Shown: positions 1 to 7,205, counted from the first letter of the stretch. The stretch is 9,081 bases of DNA from Oceanospirillum sp048268485 (GCA_048268485.1 JBLWVL010000068.1:1-9081); one strand, 5' to 3'. A program made the numbers and translations. Notes: generated from the sequence alone by a model not told the origin.

Positions 1-71
1 CTAAGGTCGGAATCAACATCACCAGACTCATCGGAACAGAGGTAGCTAACCTCAGCTCCAAGAGAGATACA

Positions 72-119
72 AGGTCGTCCTTTTAGGGCGACAACTCTGT
101 CGGGCTAAAGCCGCGACCT
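72..119. repeat. Pair of inverted REP-like palindromes
   Basis: Two related 22-base units face each other. Unit 1 (72-93, plus strand) and unit 2 (119-98, minus strand) both read AGGTCG, two variable bases, a seven-base centre ending TTTAG, two variable bases, then CGACA. They agree at 16 of 22 positions by eye. Each folds on itself: GTCGTCC (74-80) pairs with GGGCGAC (86-92), and GTCG plus GGC pairs with GCC plus CGAC in unit 2 with one bulged G. The bases that differ between units lie mostly in the stem and keep it paired. Short palindromic units in inverted pairs downstream of a gene are typical of REP/BIME elements in gammaproteobacteria. They may also stabilise or end the transcript of the small secreted-protein gene whose stop is at 140. 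Copy number elsewhere in the genome is unknown, so the REP name is an inference. Confidence 0.55.
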
Positions 120-139
120 ACACTCCCCATAAAGAATAC

Positions 140-511
140 TCAGATCATGATACCTTCAGCTTCGGGGTCTTCGTCCTTCTCCTGCTCACGGCTGAACTCA
201 TCCAGCTTCTCACTGGCTGCCTCAGCAGCGCGCTTCCCCCCTTCAACCAACGAATTACCAATATCCTTCAGAGTTTCCCCAACAGCTTCACGATCAGTTT
301 CTGCCAGCTTTTGTTTGGCAACATCAGCAGCTTCTTTGCTGGTATCCCAGGCTTTGCTGCCCCAGTCTTTCAATTGACTACCTATTTCTGCCGCGGTTTC
401 TGCAGTTTCATCTGCCAATGCAGCGGCCTTCTCTTTTAGTGCCTCAGTGTCCGCCTGTACAGGCAGAGCCACAGCTGTCAGTAATGCCAGGGAGAAGATA
501 AAAGGCTTCAT
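140..511 (-). CDS. Small secreted Ala/Glu/Lys-rich helical protein, function unknown
   Basis: I do not recognise a named family. From the ATG at 511 the protein has 123 residues and opens with a typical Sec signal peptide: Met-Lys, a hydrophobic run (FIFSLALLTAVAL), then PVQA followed by DTE, a good signal peptidase I site. No lipobox Cys is seen, so it is predicted to be soluble in the periplasm. The mature part is almost all Ala, Glu, Lys, Asp and Thr with regularly spaced hydrophobic residues, and has repeated pieces such as KEAADVAKQKL and KRAAEAASEKL. It looks like a long amphipathic helix or coiled coil, similar in composition to LEA/YtxH/apolipoprotein-like proteins. The tail is acidic (EQEKDEDPEAEG). 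A second ATG at 523 lies one base after AAAGG, too close for a normal ribosome site, and would put four extra residues before the signal peptide. The gene begins 68 bases after the GGDEF-EAL gene ends and could be co-transcribed with it. Confidence 0.75.
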   Translation of the reverse strand: MKPFIFSLALLTAVALPVQADTEALKEKAAALADETAETAAEIGSQLKDWGSKAWDTSKEAADVAKQKLAETDREAVGETLKDIGNSLVEGGKRAAEAASEKLDEFSREQEKDEDPEAEGIMI

Positions 512-541
512 GGTTCGTATCATACCTTTGCTTAAGGATTA

Positions 542-558
542 GTGGTTCTTCAGACCAC
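542..558. other. Small hairpin between the cyclic-di-GMP gene and the small secreted-protein gene
   Basis: GTGGT (542-546) pairs with ACCAC (554-558) around a seven-base loop. No T-run follows on the minus strand, so it is not a convincing terminator. It sits in the short spacer between the two minus-strand genes and is compatible with read-through between them. Confidence 0.25.
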
Positions 559-579
559 AGGAGTTGCCAACGGGTTCCC

Positions 580-3285
580 TCAGGAAGAGCCCGGTAAAAC
601 GATGCGATGCTGTTGTAACAGTTCAAAGGCAGCGTCAGTATTCACCGGGCGACTCAGCAGATAGCCCTGGGCATAAGTGCAACCTTTGTCCTTCAGCATC
701 TGTAACTGGGACTCGGTTTCCACACCTTCTGCCACTGTCTCCAGATGCAGGCTACGTCCCAGATTGATGATCGCGGTGGGAATAATCTGATCATTACGAC
801 GCTCGGTCAGCTGCTGAGTAAAGGCACGATCAATCTTGAGTTTGTTGGCGGTAAAGCGCATCAGATAACTCAGGGAAGAGTAACCGGCACCGAAGTCATC
901 AATGGAGATTTTTACGCCCAGGGCAGAGATCTCCCTGAGCAGATTCTCAGTCTGGTCCGGCTGCTTCATCACCGTCGTTTCAGTAATCTCTACATGCAGT
1001 AACTCAGGGTTAAGCCCCGTTCGATTGAGTATGTCTGCGATATAAGCAGGAAGTTCAGGATTTTCAAACTGAACAGCGGATAGATTAACCGCCATCGCTA
1101 CCGGATGCTTCAGCTGTTCATTCCAGATCGCAGCCTGCTCACAAGCAGCTTCCAGCACCCAGTCACCAATGGCATGAATAAGCCCTGTCTCTTCTGCATG
1201 TTCAATAAAATCACCGGGATAGATGATACTGCTACCCTCAGGCTGCCAGCGGATTAGGGCTTCAACAGCAGAAATAGAGAAGTCCGCAATGGAAACAATC
1301 GGCTGATAATGCAGAATAAACTCTTTTTGGCTGATCGCCTGCTTCAGTTGACCGGTCAACGCCATACGATCGAGGTCAACCGCTGTCATATCGGCATTGA
1401 AAACCTGATAACGCCCCCGGCCAGACTCCTTAGCCTTGTACATTGCCATATCCGCATATTTCTTAAGCAGCTCACTATCAGAAGCATGCTCGGGATACAG
1501 GCTGATGCCGACACTGGCACCGACAAAAATTTCACGCTCTGCAATCTGTACCGGCCGTTCAATCTGCTCAATAATCTTAGCCGCTACGACCTCCATATCC
1601 TGGGTCTCACGGACACTACGTACGATAACAGTGAACTCATCACCACTTATGCGGGCAACTGTATCCGGTTCCCGAATGCAGCTTTTAATACGCTGCCCCA
1701 CCTCAACCAGTAACTCATCACCCACGGAATGGCCCAGGGTGTCATTAACATACTTAAATCGGTCCAGGTCAATATAAAGCAACCCAAAACAACCATGGTC
1801 AGAGGTGCAGGTTCTGATCTCTTGGTCAAGCCGGTCCCCGAACAAAACCCGGTTCGGTAAACCCGTCAGCGGGTCATAGTAAGCCAGCCGCTCAAGCTCT
1901 TGCTCAGCCTGTTTAATACGGCTGATATCCATAAAAACACCCACATAGTAGGTGTAATCAGACTGACCATCATTAACCGCATTAATACTGAGCCATTTAG
2001 GGAAGACTTCGCCATTTTTACGACGGTCCCAGATCTCACCGCTCCACTCGCCTTTCCGGCTCAGGCTTGCCCACATATCCCGATAAAACTCTGGCTCGTG
2101 ACGGTCTGAACGGGTGATATTTGGGTTTTTACCCAACACATCCTGACGACTGTAACCGGTAATCTGACAGTACGCAGGGTTTACTTCCAGAATACGGGCA
2201 TCTGAGTCAGTGATAACCACCGCTTCGCTGGTGTTATAGACCGCCATCTTAAACAGCTGTAGCTGCTTCTCAGCTTCCCGCCGGAAATCCACTTCCTGCT
2301 GAAGACTATCATTGATCTCGGCCAGCTCCTGTGTACGATCTGCGACACGACTTTCCAGCTCATCATTCGCTAACTGCAGCGCATCCAGAGCGTTATTCAA
2401 CTCAGACTCAGCATTCTCTTTGAACGTAATTTCCTGACGTAACCGTTTATTGGTCTCTTCAACCTTGTTCTGTGTAATATCAAGCGCCACCAGACTCCGT
2501 TGAAAACAGTCAATCGCCTCCGACATCTGCTGCAGCTCTTTGGTTTCAAAGTGCCGGTCACGCAGACCGATACGTCGTTGCCCGGAAGCCAGTGTATTCA
2601 AGGCCCGGATCATGCTGTGCAAACTGCTTGAAAACTCTCCTGTCTGGCGAAAACTAAATACCAACAGCATGAAAAGCACCAGACTCATGCCCATAGTAAA
2701 AACAACAACCTCTTCTTCCAGCGCCTGAAGCTCTGTTGTAGTGTCATCGTTAATACTCTGGCCCATCAACTCCAGAAAAGTGATGAACTGACGGTGGGTA
2801 TTGGCAAAACTTCGATTCAGCAACAACAACATCTGTGGGGTTGCCGGATGATTATCAGCAGCATGCTCAAGAGTTGCTTCAGCACTGACAGCATACCCCT
2901 CAAGGTCTTCAATCAGAGCGGCCAGCGCTTTACTCAGACGGGGAATCTCAGTACTTCGCTGCCCCTGAAATTCCAACTGCAGATTATCCCGCACCTGATA
3001 GATCACATGGATACGGCTCAGACCAATATTTTGCAGGCTAAGGCTGTTCACCTGCTGCTGATAACGGGCCAGTAGCTCCTGAAAAGAAACATGGTTTCGG
3101 GAAAGATCAGATAGAAGAGAGGTGTTTCGGGCGATACTGCTCAGATCTTCTGTCACAATCTGACGCATAGTCTCTTCCTGACGGTTGACCAACCCCAGCA
3201 TCGCGAAGATAAAAATAACAACGACAAAGCAGCCAATCACAGGAACAGCGATCAACTTTTGCCACAGTGACAACCGGCTAAGCAT
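580..3285 (-). CDS. Membrane-anchored PAS-GGDEF-EAL cyclic-di-GMP synthase/phosphodiesterase
   Basis: A 901-residue inner-membrane signalling enzyme for bis-(3'-5')-cyclic di-GMP. TM1 (about 11-32) and TM2 (about 193-212) flank a mostly helical periplasmic sensor region. A HAMP-like and coiled-coil stretch (about 213-340) follows, then a PAS domain (about 342-455), GGDEF (about 466-630) and EAL (about 640-895). The diguanylate cyclase signature is SGDEF (547-551), a tolerated variant of GGDEF. RxxD (R538-D541) lies five residues before it, matching a product-inhibition I-site. The phosphodiesterase side keeps EALIRW (E675), N734, the ITET glutamates near 766-769, DDFGAGYSS (D796, D797), K817 and EGVE (853-856). 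Both halves therefore look catalytically competent, and the net activity cannot be told from sequence. The ligand sensed is unknown. The ATG at 3285 is chosen because it places TM1 directly at the N terminus; AGG lies seven bases before it. Similar GGDEF-EAL proteins control motility and biofilm formation. Confidence 0.93.
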   Translation of the reverse strand: MLSRLSLWQKLIAVPVIGCFVVVIFIFAMLGLVNRQEETMRQIVTEDLSSIARNTSLLSDLSRNHVSFQELLARYQQQVNSLSLQNIGLSRIHVIYQVRDNLQLEFQGQRSTEIPRLSKALAALIEDLEGYAVSAEATLEHAADNHPATPQMLLLLNRSFANTHRQFITFLELMGQSINDDTTTELQALEEEVVVFTMGMSLVLFMLLVFSFRQTGEFSSSLHSMIRALNTLASGQRRIGLRDRHFETKELQQMSEAIDCFQRSLVALDITQNKVEETNKRLRQEITFKENAESELNNALDALQLANDELESRVADRTQELAEINDSLQQEVDFRREAEKQLQLFKMAVYNTSEAVVITDSDARILEVNPAYCQITGYSRQDVLGKNPNITRSDRHEPEFYRDMWASLSRKGEWSGEIWDRRKNGEVFPKWLSINAVNDGQSDYTYYVGVFMDISRIKQAEQELERLAYYDPLTGLPNRVLFGDRLDQEIRTCTSDHGCFGLLYIDLDRFKYVNDTLGHSVGDELLVEVGQRIKSCIREPDTVARISGDEFTVIVRSVRETQDMEVVAAKIIEQIERPVQIAEREIFVGASVGISLYPEHASDSELLKKYADMAMYKAKESGRGRYQVFNADMTAVDLDRMALTGQLKQAISQKEFILHYQPIVSIADFSISAVEALIRWQPEGSSIIYPGDFIEHAEETGLIHAIGDWVLEAACEQAAIWNEQLKHPVAMAVNLSAVQFENPELPAYIADILNRTGLNPELLHVEITETTVMKQPDQTENLLREISALGVKISIDDFGAGYSSLSYLMRFTANKLKIDRAFTQQLTERRNDQIIPTAIINLGRSLHLETVAEGVETESQLQMLKDKGCTYAQGYLLSRPVNTDAAFELLQQHRIVLPGSS

Positions 3286-3624
3286 AGCTATGCCTGTTTA
3301 GCTTAGAACTGCAGCAGATCGCATAAAGCATCACAAACCTATATTTATTATTATTCATGGGGCACTCAAAAATACTTAAAAAAGCAGATATCTACAGCAG
3401 GCGCTCCAGATCTTTTTTAAAAGAAGCATCATACACCGTCCCGTTCAAAACCTCACAAAGACCAAGGTATACGCGAAAACAAGCTGGGTGACACCCTATC
3501 ACCCTAACTTGCTGTTTCTAACCTTTATCTCTCCACAGACAATCAAAATAATAGCTCAGCTGAAGAGAGCTTCGGGCTAATTTTTACTCTGTTTTATTAC
3601 CTCTGGTAACAGCCCGGCCTTTTA
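3286..3624. other. Gene-free gap between polA and the GGDEF-EAL gene, with structured elements
   Basis: No convincing ORF is seen in these 339 bases on either strand. The part next to the GGDEF-EAL start is AT-rich and should hold its minus-strand promoter: TTGAGT followed after about 16 bases by TAAATA, near 3346-3376, is a weak candidate. The part next to the polA stop holds three structures: an imperfect hairpin at 3477-3517, a terminator-like hairpin with five T at 3558-3585 (plus strand), and a nested inverted repeat at 3573-3616. On the plus strand, TTCAAA (3444-3449), 18 bases and TATACG (3468-3473) form a weak promoter-like pair ahead of these hairpins. In enteric bacteria and vibrios the gap downstream of polA encodes Spot 42 RNA, but I see no Spot 42 sequence here. 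Confidence 0.5.
3558..3585 (+). terminator. Intrinsic terminator-like hairpin on the plus strand
   Basis: AGCTGAAG (3558-3565) pairs with CTTCGGGCT (3570-3578) around an AGAG loop, with one bulged G and one T-G wobble. AA and five T (3581-3585) follow. The T-run makes it a terminator for plus-strand transcription, although no plus-strand gene lies before it. It could end an unannotated small RNA or block antisense transcription into polA. The same stem read on the minus strand is followed by TATTATTTTG and might also end the polA transcript less efficiently. Confidence 0.45.
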
Positions 3625-6600
3625 CTAGTGTGCCTGATCCCAGTTTTCACCACTATCGGCTTCAACCAGCAAGGGCACATCCAGCTCAACCGCATGCTCC
3701 ATCAGAGGTAACAGGCCAGCCTTAAAAACTTCTACCTGAGCTTTCGGAACTTCAAAGACCAGTTCATCATGTACCTGCATAATCATTTTCACATCTTTGC
3801 AGGCCGGATCATTACCAGCTCCCAGCCAGTTGTGGACGTTAATCATCGCTTTTTTGATGATATCAGCTGCAGTTCCCTGCATCGGCGCATTAATAGCGGT
3901 ACGCTCAGCAGCTTTACGCATAGCGCCGTTTCGGGCATTGATCTCCGGCAGGTAAAGGCGACGCCCCAGCAAAGTTTCCACATAGCCTTTTTCTTTCGCG
4001 CTTTCACGGATACTGTCCATATAGCGTGCAACGCCAGGGTAGCGATCAAAGTAGCGCTCGATATAGATTTGCGCCTGCCCCCGCTCGATATGCAGCTGTC
4101 TGGCTAAGCCAAAGGCTGACATGCCATAGATCAGGCCGAAGTTAATCGCTTTCGCGCTACGGCGCTGATCGGTGGTCACCTGATCCGGTGTGCAGCCGAA
4201 GACTTCTGCGGCGGTGGCTTTATGCACATCCTGATTATTTTTAAACGCTTCCAGCAAACCTTTATCACCGGAAAGATGCGCCATAATGCGTAGCTCAATC
4301 TGAGAATAATCCGCCGCGACGATCACATTACCGGCTTCCGGCACAAAGGCCTGACGGATACGGCGACCCTCTTCGGTACGGATCGGGATATTCTGCAGAT
4401 TCGGATCACTGGATGATAAGCGCCCTGTAGCCGTCACCGCCTGATGATAGGAGGTATGCAGACGCCCGGTACGGTCGCTGACCATCTGAGGCAGCTTATC
4501 GGTGTAGGTGGACATCAGCTTGTTCAGACCCCGGTGCTCCATGATCAGTTTGGGCAGCGGATAGTCTAAAGCCAGCTCCTGCAGAGCTTCTTCTGAGGTA
4601 GAAGGCTTACCGGACGGTGTTTTCTTCTTCACCGGCAACTGCATCTCTTCATAGAGAATTTCGCCCAACTGCTTAGGCGAACCGAGATTAAACTCACGGC
4701 CAGCCAGCTCGTAGGCTTCGCCTTCCAACTCCCGCAGACGTGCTGTAATCTGCTGGCTTTGTTCCTTCAGCTTATCCGTGTCGATTTTGGTGCCGTTACG
4801 CTCAATACGGGACAGAACGGGCACCAGTGGCAGCTCAACCTCGGTCAGCAGGTCGGCCAGTCGGCCTTCGGCCTGTACCATCGGCAACAGTTTGTTATGC
4901 AGGCGCAGAGTAATATCCGCATCTTCTGCGGCGTAAGGCGCTGCTTTTTCCAGTTTGATCTTGTTAAATGGCAGCAGGGCTTTGCCCAAGCCAGCCTGAT
5001 CCTTAGTGTTTTTTTCCAGTGTTTTGTAATCAAACACCAGTCTGGCAAGTTCATGATCCCGGGCCAGGCGTTTCAGGGCGTTCAGAGAGGTAGAGCCGCC
5101 GGATTTAGTCTTATCCTTCACGGGGATGGCATGCTTTACATACAGAATATCTGCCAACTCTTTTTGCGAACCGATATCAAACTTCTCACCGGCCTGTGCG
5201 TAGATTTTCTCTTCTAACACCAGCAGTTCACTGCTTGGCTGTGAGTCACTGTCACCCAGCAGATCAAACTGTTCCGCCGCCGCTTCGCCGTCATTCGCAG
5301 CAACCTCTTTGAAACTGATGGTGGTATGACCCAGATACTTGCTGGACAGACTGTCCATATCGTGACGGGTAGCGGTGGAGTTCAGCACATAAGACGCCAG
5401 CATGGTATCGCTGGCCACGCCCTGCAGCTCGATACCGTAGTTGGCCAGTACATTGATATCGTATTTCAGATGCTGACCGATCTTGCCCTTGTTCGCGTCT
5501 TCCAACAGAGGCCTCAGCTGATTCAGCACCCAATCCCGATCCAGCTGCTTCGGCGCGCCCATATAGTCATGGGCCACCGGCACATAAGCCGCTTTACCGG
5601 CTTCCACGGCAAAAGAGACGCCGACAATCTGCGCCTGCATATAATTGAGACTGGTGGTTTCGGTATCAAAGGCAAACTGGTCTGCGGTTTTCAGCTGCCC
5701 AAGCCACCGATTAAAGGCCTCTTCGGTGAGTACGGTTTCATACTCACTAACAATAGCAGGCTCTTCCTCTTCGGCCGCCGGTTCCACTTCCCCAGCCTCA
5801 TCATTGACGAGTTTGGGAGATGTGCTCTCCGCACGATTGAGGGCGTTGAGCCAGGTTTTAAATTCCAGCTCAGCATACAGCTCCTTCAGTGTGTCCGTAT
5901 CCTGTGGAGCCATCACCAGATCTTCAATACCAACATCCAGCGGCACATCACATTTGATCGTCGCCAGCTCATAGGAGAGATAGGCCATCTCTTTATGCTC
6001 AGCCATCTTTTTCGGCAAGGTTTTGGCCCCCCGGAAGCTCAGCTCCGGAATCTTATCCAGATTGTCATAGATCGCATCCAGCCCGCCGATTCCCTGCAGA
6101 AGACCCAAGGCGGTTTTTTCACCCACCCCAGGCACACCAGGAATGTTATCCACCTTATCGCCCATCAGGGCGAGGAAGTCGATAATCAGCTCCGGGCCGA
6201 TACCGAATTTGTCATGCACACCCTGAATATCCATCACAGTGTCTGTCATGGTATTCACCAGCGTAACCTTTTCGGTCACCAGCTGGGCCATATCCTTATC
6301 GCCGGTAGAAACAATCACCGAACGACCGGCGGCTTCGCCCTGTTGTGCCAGCGTGCCAATCACATCATCGGCTTCCACCCCTGTAACACACAGCAGAGGC
6401 ATACCCATCGCCCGGATCGCTTTATGCAAGGGTTCAATCTGCGAACGCAACTCATCCGGCATCGGTGGACGCTGAGCTTTATATTCCGCATACATATCGT
6501 CGCGGAAAGTTTTACCCTTGGCATCAAACACCACCACAACCGGTGCCTGCGGGTACTGTTTCAGCAGGCTTTTCAGCATATTGATCACCCCTTTAATCGC

Positions 6601-6711
6601 ACCACTGGGTTGACCTTTCGAGGTCGTCAGCGGCGGCAGGGCATGAAAGGCACGGTACAGATAGGAGGAACCATCAACCAGAACCAGAGGCAATTGGGTG
6701 GTGTCATTCAT
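3625..6711 (-). CDS. polA: DNA polymerase I with an unusual insert in the proofreading domain
   Basis: Repair and Okazaki-fragment polymerase of 1028 residues; E. coli PolA is 928 from memory. Residues 1-290 are the 5' nuclease, with VDGSSYLYRAF, VFDAKGKTFRD, EADDVIGT and STGDKD. A Glu-rich linker follows (about 300-325). The 3'-5' exonuclease keeps DTET (D349, E351), D418 and YAAEDAD (Y593, D597), so proofreading should be active. The polymerase domain has TATGRLSSSDPNLQNIP, motif A DYSQIELR (D801), the O-helix RRSAKAINFGLIYG (R850, K854, F858) and motif C HDE (D982), and ends GENWDQAH. About 102 extra residues (about 473-574) lie between D418 and Y593. They contain a degenerate copy of the protein's own thumb segment (504-567 matches 667-731). 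The start matches the family N terminus, but no strong Shine-Dalgarno is visible. Stops TAG and TAA are in tandem. The gene is divergent from the DUF2782 gene, as in Pseudomonas. Confidence 0.98.
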   Translation of the reverse strand: MNDTTQLPLVLVDGSSYLYRAFHALPPLTTSKGQPSGAIKGVINMLKSLLKQYPQAPVVVVFDAKGKTFRDDMYAEYKAQRPPMPDELRSQIEPLHKAIRAMGMPLLCVTGVEADDVIGTLAQQGEAAGRSVIVSTGDKDMAQLVTEKVTLVNTMTDTVMDIQGVHDKFGIGPELIIDFLALMGDKVDNIPGVPGVGEKTALGLLQGIGGLDAIYDNLDKIPELSFRGAKTLPKKMAEHKEMAYLSYELATIKCDVPLDVGIEDLVMAPQDTDTLKELYAELEFKTWLNALNRAESTSPKLVNDEAGEVEPAAEEEEPAIVSEYETVLTEEAFNRWLGQLKTADQFAFDTETTSLNYMQAQIVGVSFAVEAGKAAYVPVAHDYMGAPKQLDRDWVLNQLRPLLEDANKGKIGQHLKYDINVLANYGIELQGVASDTMLASYVLNSTATRHDMDSLSSKYLGHTTISFKEVAANDGEAAAEQFDLLGDSDSQPSSELLVLEEKIYAQAGEKFDIGSQKELADILYVKHAIPVKDKTKSGGSTSLNALKRLARDHELARLVFDYKTLEKNTKDQAGLGKALLPFNKIKLEKAAPYAAEDADITLRLHNKLLPMVQAEGRLADLLTEVELPLVPVLSRIERNGTKIDTDKLKEQSQQITARLRELEGEAYELAGREFNLGSPKQLGEILYEEMQLPVKKKTPSGKPSTSEEALQELALDYPLPKLIMEHRGLNKLMSTYTDKLPQMVSDRTGRLHTSYHQAVTATGRLSSSDPNLQNIPIRTEEGRRIRQAFVPEAGNVIVAADYSQIELRIMAHLSGDKGLLEAFKNNQDVHKATAAEVFGCTPDQVTTDQRRSAKAINFGLIYGMSAFGLARQLHIERGQAQIYIERYFDRYPGVARYMDSIRESAKEKGYVETLLGRRLYLPEINARNGAMRKAAERTAINAPMQGTAADIIKKAMINVHNWLGAGNDPACKDVKMIMQVHDELVFEVPKAQVEVFKAGLLPLMEHAVELDVPLLVEADSGENWDQAH
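4519..4713 (-). repeat. PolA thumb segment, parent copy of the intragenic duplication
   Basis: This codes residues 667-731 of PolA. The segment is the canonical thumb sequence, with F674, NLGS, K680, L682, ILY (685-687), PVKKKT (693-698), SG, the STS triplet (704-706) and L713-A714. It is well conserved with other Pol I enzymes, so it is taken as the original, functional copy. Confidence 0.7.
5011..5202 (-). repeat. Diverged second copy of the PolA thumb segment within the exonuclease domain
   Basis: This codes residues 504-567 of PolA. Aligned to residues 667-731 it gives 30 identities in 64 positions with one single-residue gap, counted by eye. Shared positions include Y504, AG (507-508), F511, GS (514-515), K517, L519, ILY (522-524), PVK (530-532), KT (534-535), SG (537-538), STS (540-542), AL (545-546), LA (549-550), D552, L555, L558, L565 and K567. 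The residue spacing is the same throughout, which chance similarity would not give. The DNA copies are clearly diverged, so the duplication is old. Confidence 0.7.
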
Positions 6712-6777
6712 CGGGTTATCAACTCAACTCGGTTATACTGGGAATATATTGGGATTCATCATAATGCACAGTGGATT

Positions 6778-6792
6778 CAGACCAAAGGTCTG
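6778..6792. promoter_or_regulatory. Perfect inverted repeat just before the DUF2782 ribosome site
   Basis: CAGACC (6778-6783) and GGTCTG (6787-6792) are perfect inverted repeats around AAA. The element ends three bases before the Shine-Dalgarno AAGGA (6795-6799) of the gene starting at 6806. As DNA it could be an operator; as RNA it could be a short hairpin close to the ribosome site. It lies in the 94-base divergent region shared with polA, which also holds TATACT/TATATT-like AT-rich boxes (about 6734-6750), but I could not pair these with a good -35 on either strand. Confidence 0.35.
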
Positions 6793-6805
6793 ACAAGGAT
6801 TTAAC

Positions 6806-7096
6806 ATGAAACGCACCCTGTTTTTTAGCCTATCTGTTGCTCTTCTTTTATCAATGCCTCTTAGTACAGCTCAGGCAGAAGACCAACAGCCGGAACCTGA
6901 AATCACTATTCGTGATGGCGGTGACCGCACGCTGTATGAATACCGTGCGAATGGAATTCTTTACGCTATTAAGGTAAAGCCTAAAGCAGGCCCGGAGTAT
7001 TTTCTGGTCGATGCCAACGGTGACGGTAACTTTGTCCGCAAAGAGACGACCCGCAAATCATTTCTGATTCCTGAATGGGTTCTACTGCGCTGGTAA
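6806..7096 (+). CDS. DUF2782-family secreted small protein
   Basis: A 96-residue protein of unknown function. Residues 1-24 are a clear Sec signal peptide (MKRT, a hydrophobic core, then STAQA before EDQQ), so the 72-residue mature part should be periplasmic. It contains ITIRDGGDRTLYEYRANG, an ILYAIKVKPKAGPEYFLVD block and an ending with IPEWVLLRW. I recognise this pattern as the DUF2782 family, found next to polA and thrB in Pseudomonas and relatives. The mature part looks like a small beta-rich fold; no catalytic motif or Cys is seen. The start is supported by AAGGA six bases before the ATG. The next gene, thrB, starts 109 bases downstream in the same direction. No strong terminator lies between them, so they may share a transcript, though the functional link to threonine synthesis or to polA is unknown. 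Confidence 0.85.
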   Translation: MKRTLFFSLSVALLLSMPLSTAQAEDQQPEPEITIRDGGDRTLYEYRANGILYAIKVKPKAGPEYFLVDANGDGNFVRKETTRKSFLIPEWVLLRW

Positions 7097-7205
7097 GCGC
7101 CATAAGCAAACAGCAATACAGACCATCTTATTGATTTTGTGGTGTTTTTAATAAAAAATTGCTGCTAAAACCTTTATCCCCTGCACACAAATAAGAGCAC
7201 AAACA

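Noticed and set aside
300..325. CRISPR array, insertion sequence or prophage signs in the window
   Set aside because: No regularly spaced repeats, transposase, integrase or terminal inverted repeats of an IS were found. The only repeats are the REP-like pair, the PolA duplication and short promoter repeats.
1309..1713. Plus-strand open frames inside the GGDEF-EAL gene
   Set aside because: They lie opposite conserved GGDEF and EAL motifs, have no ribosome site or recognisable domain, and are explained by codon use on the other strand.
3286..3624. Spot 42 (spf) RNA downstream of polA
   Set aside because: The position matches, but the sequence shows none of the Spot 42 features I remember, and the terminator-like hairpin points the opposite way from polA.
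5772..5811. Glu-rich stretch in PolA (AEEEEPA) as a separate inserted domain
   Set aside because: It sits at the normal linker between the 5' nuclease and the 3'-5' exonuclease domains, which is variable and often low-complexity in Pol I.
5326..6804. Long 492-codon open frame on the plus strand opposite polA
   Set aside because: It is the antisense shadow of polA. Its translation is rich in His, Arg, Gln and Ile with no recognisable domain, while the opposite frame is an unmistakable Pol I.
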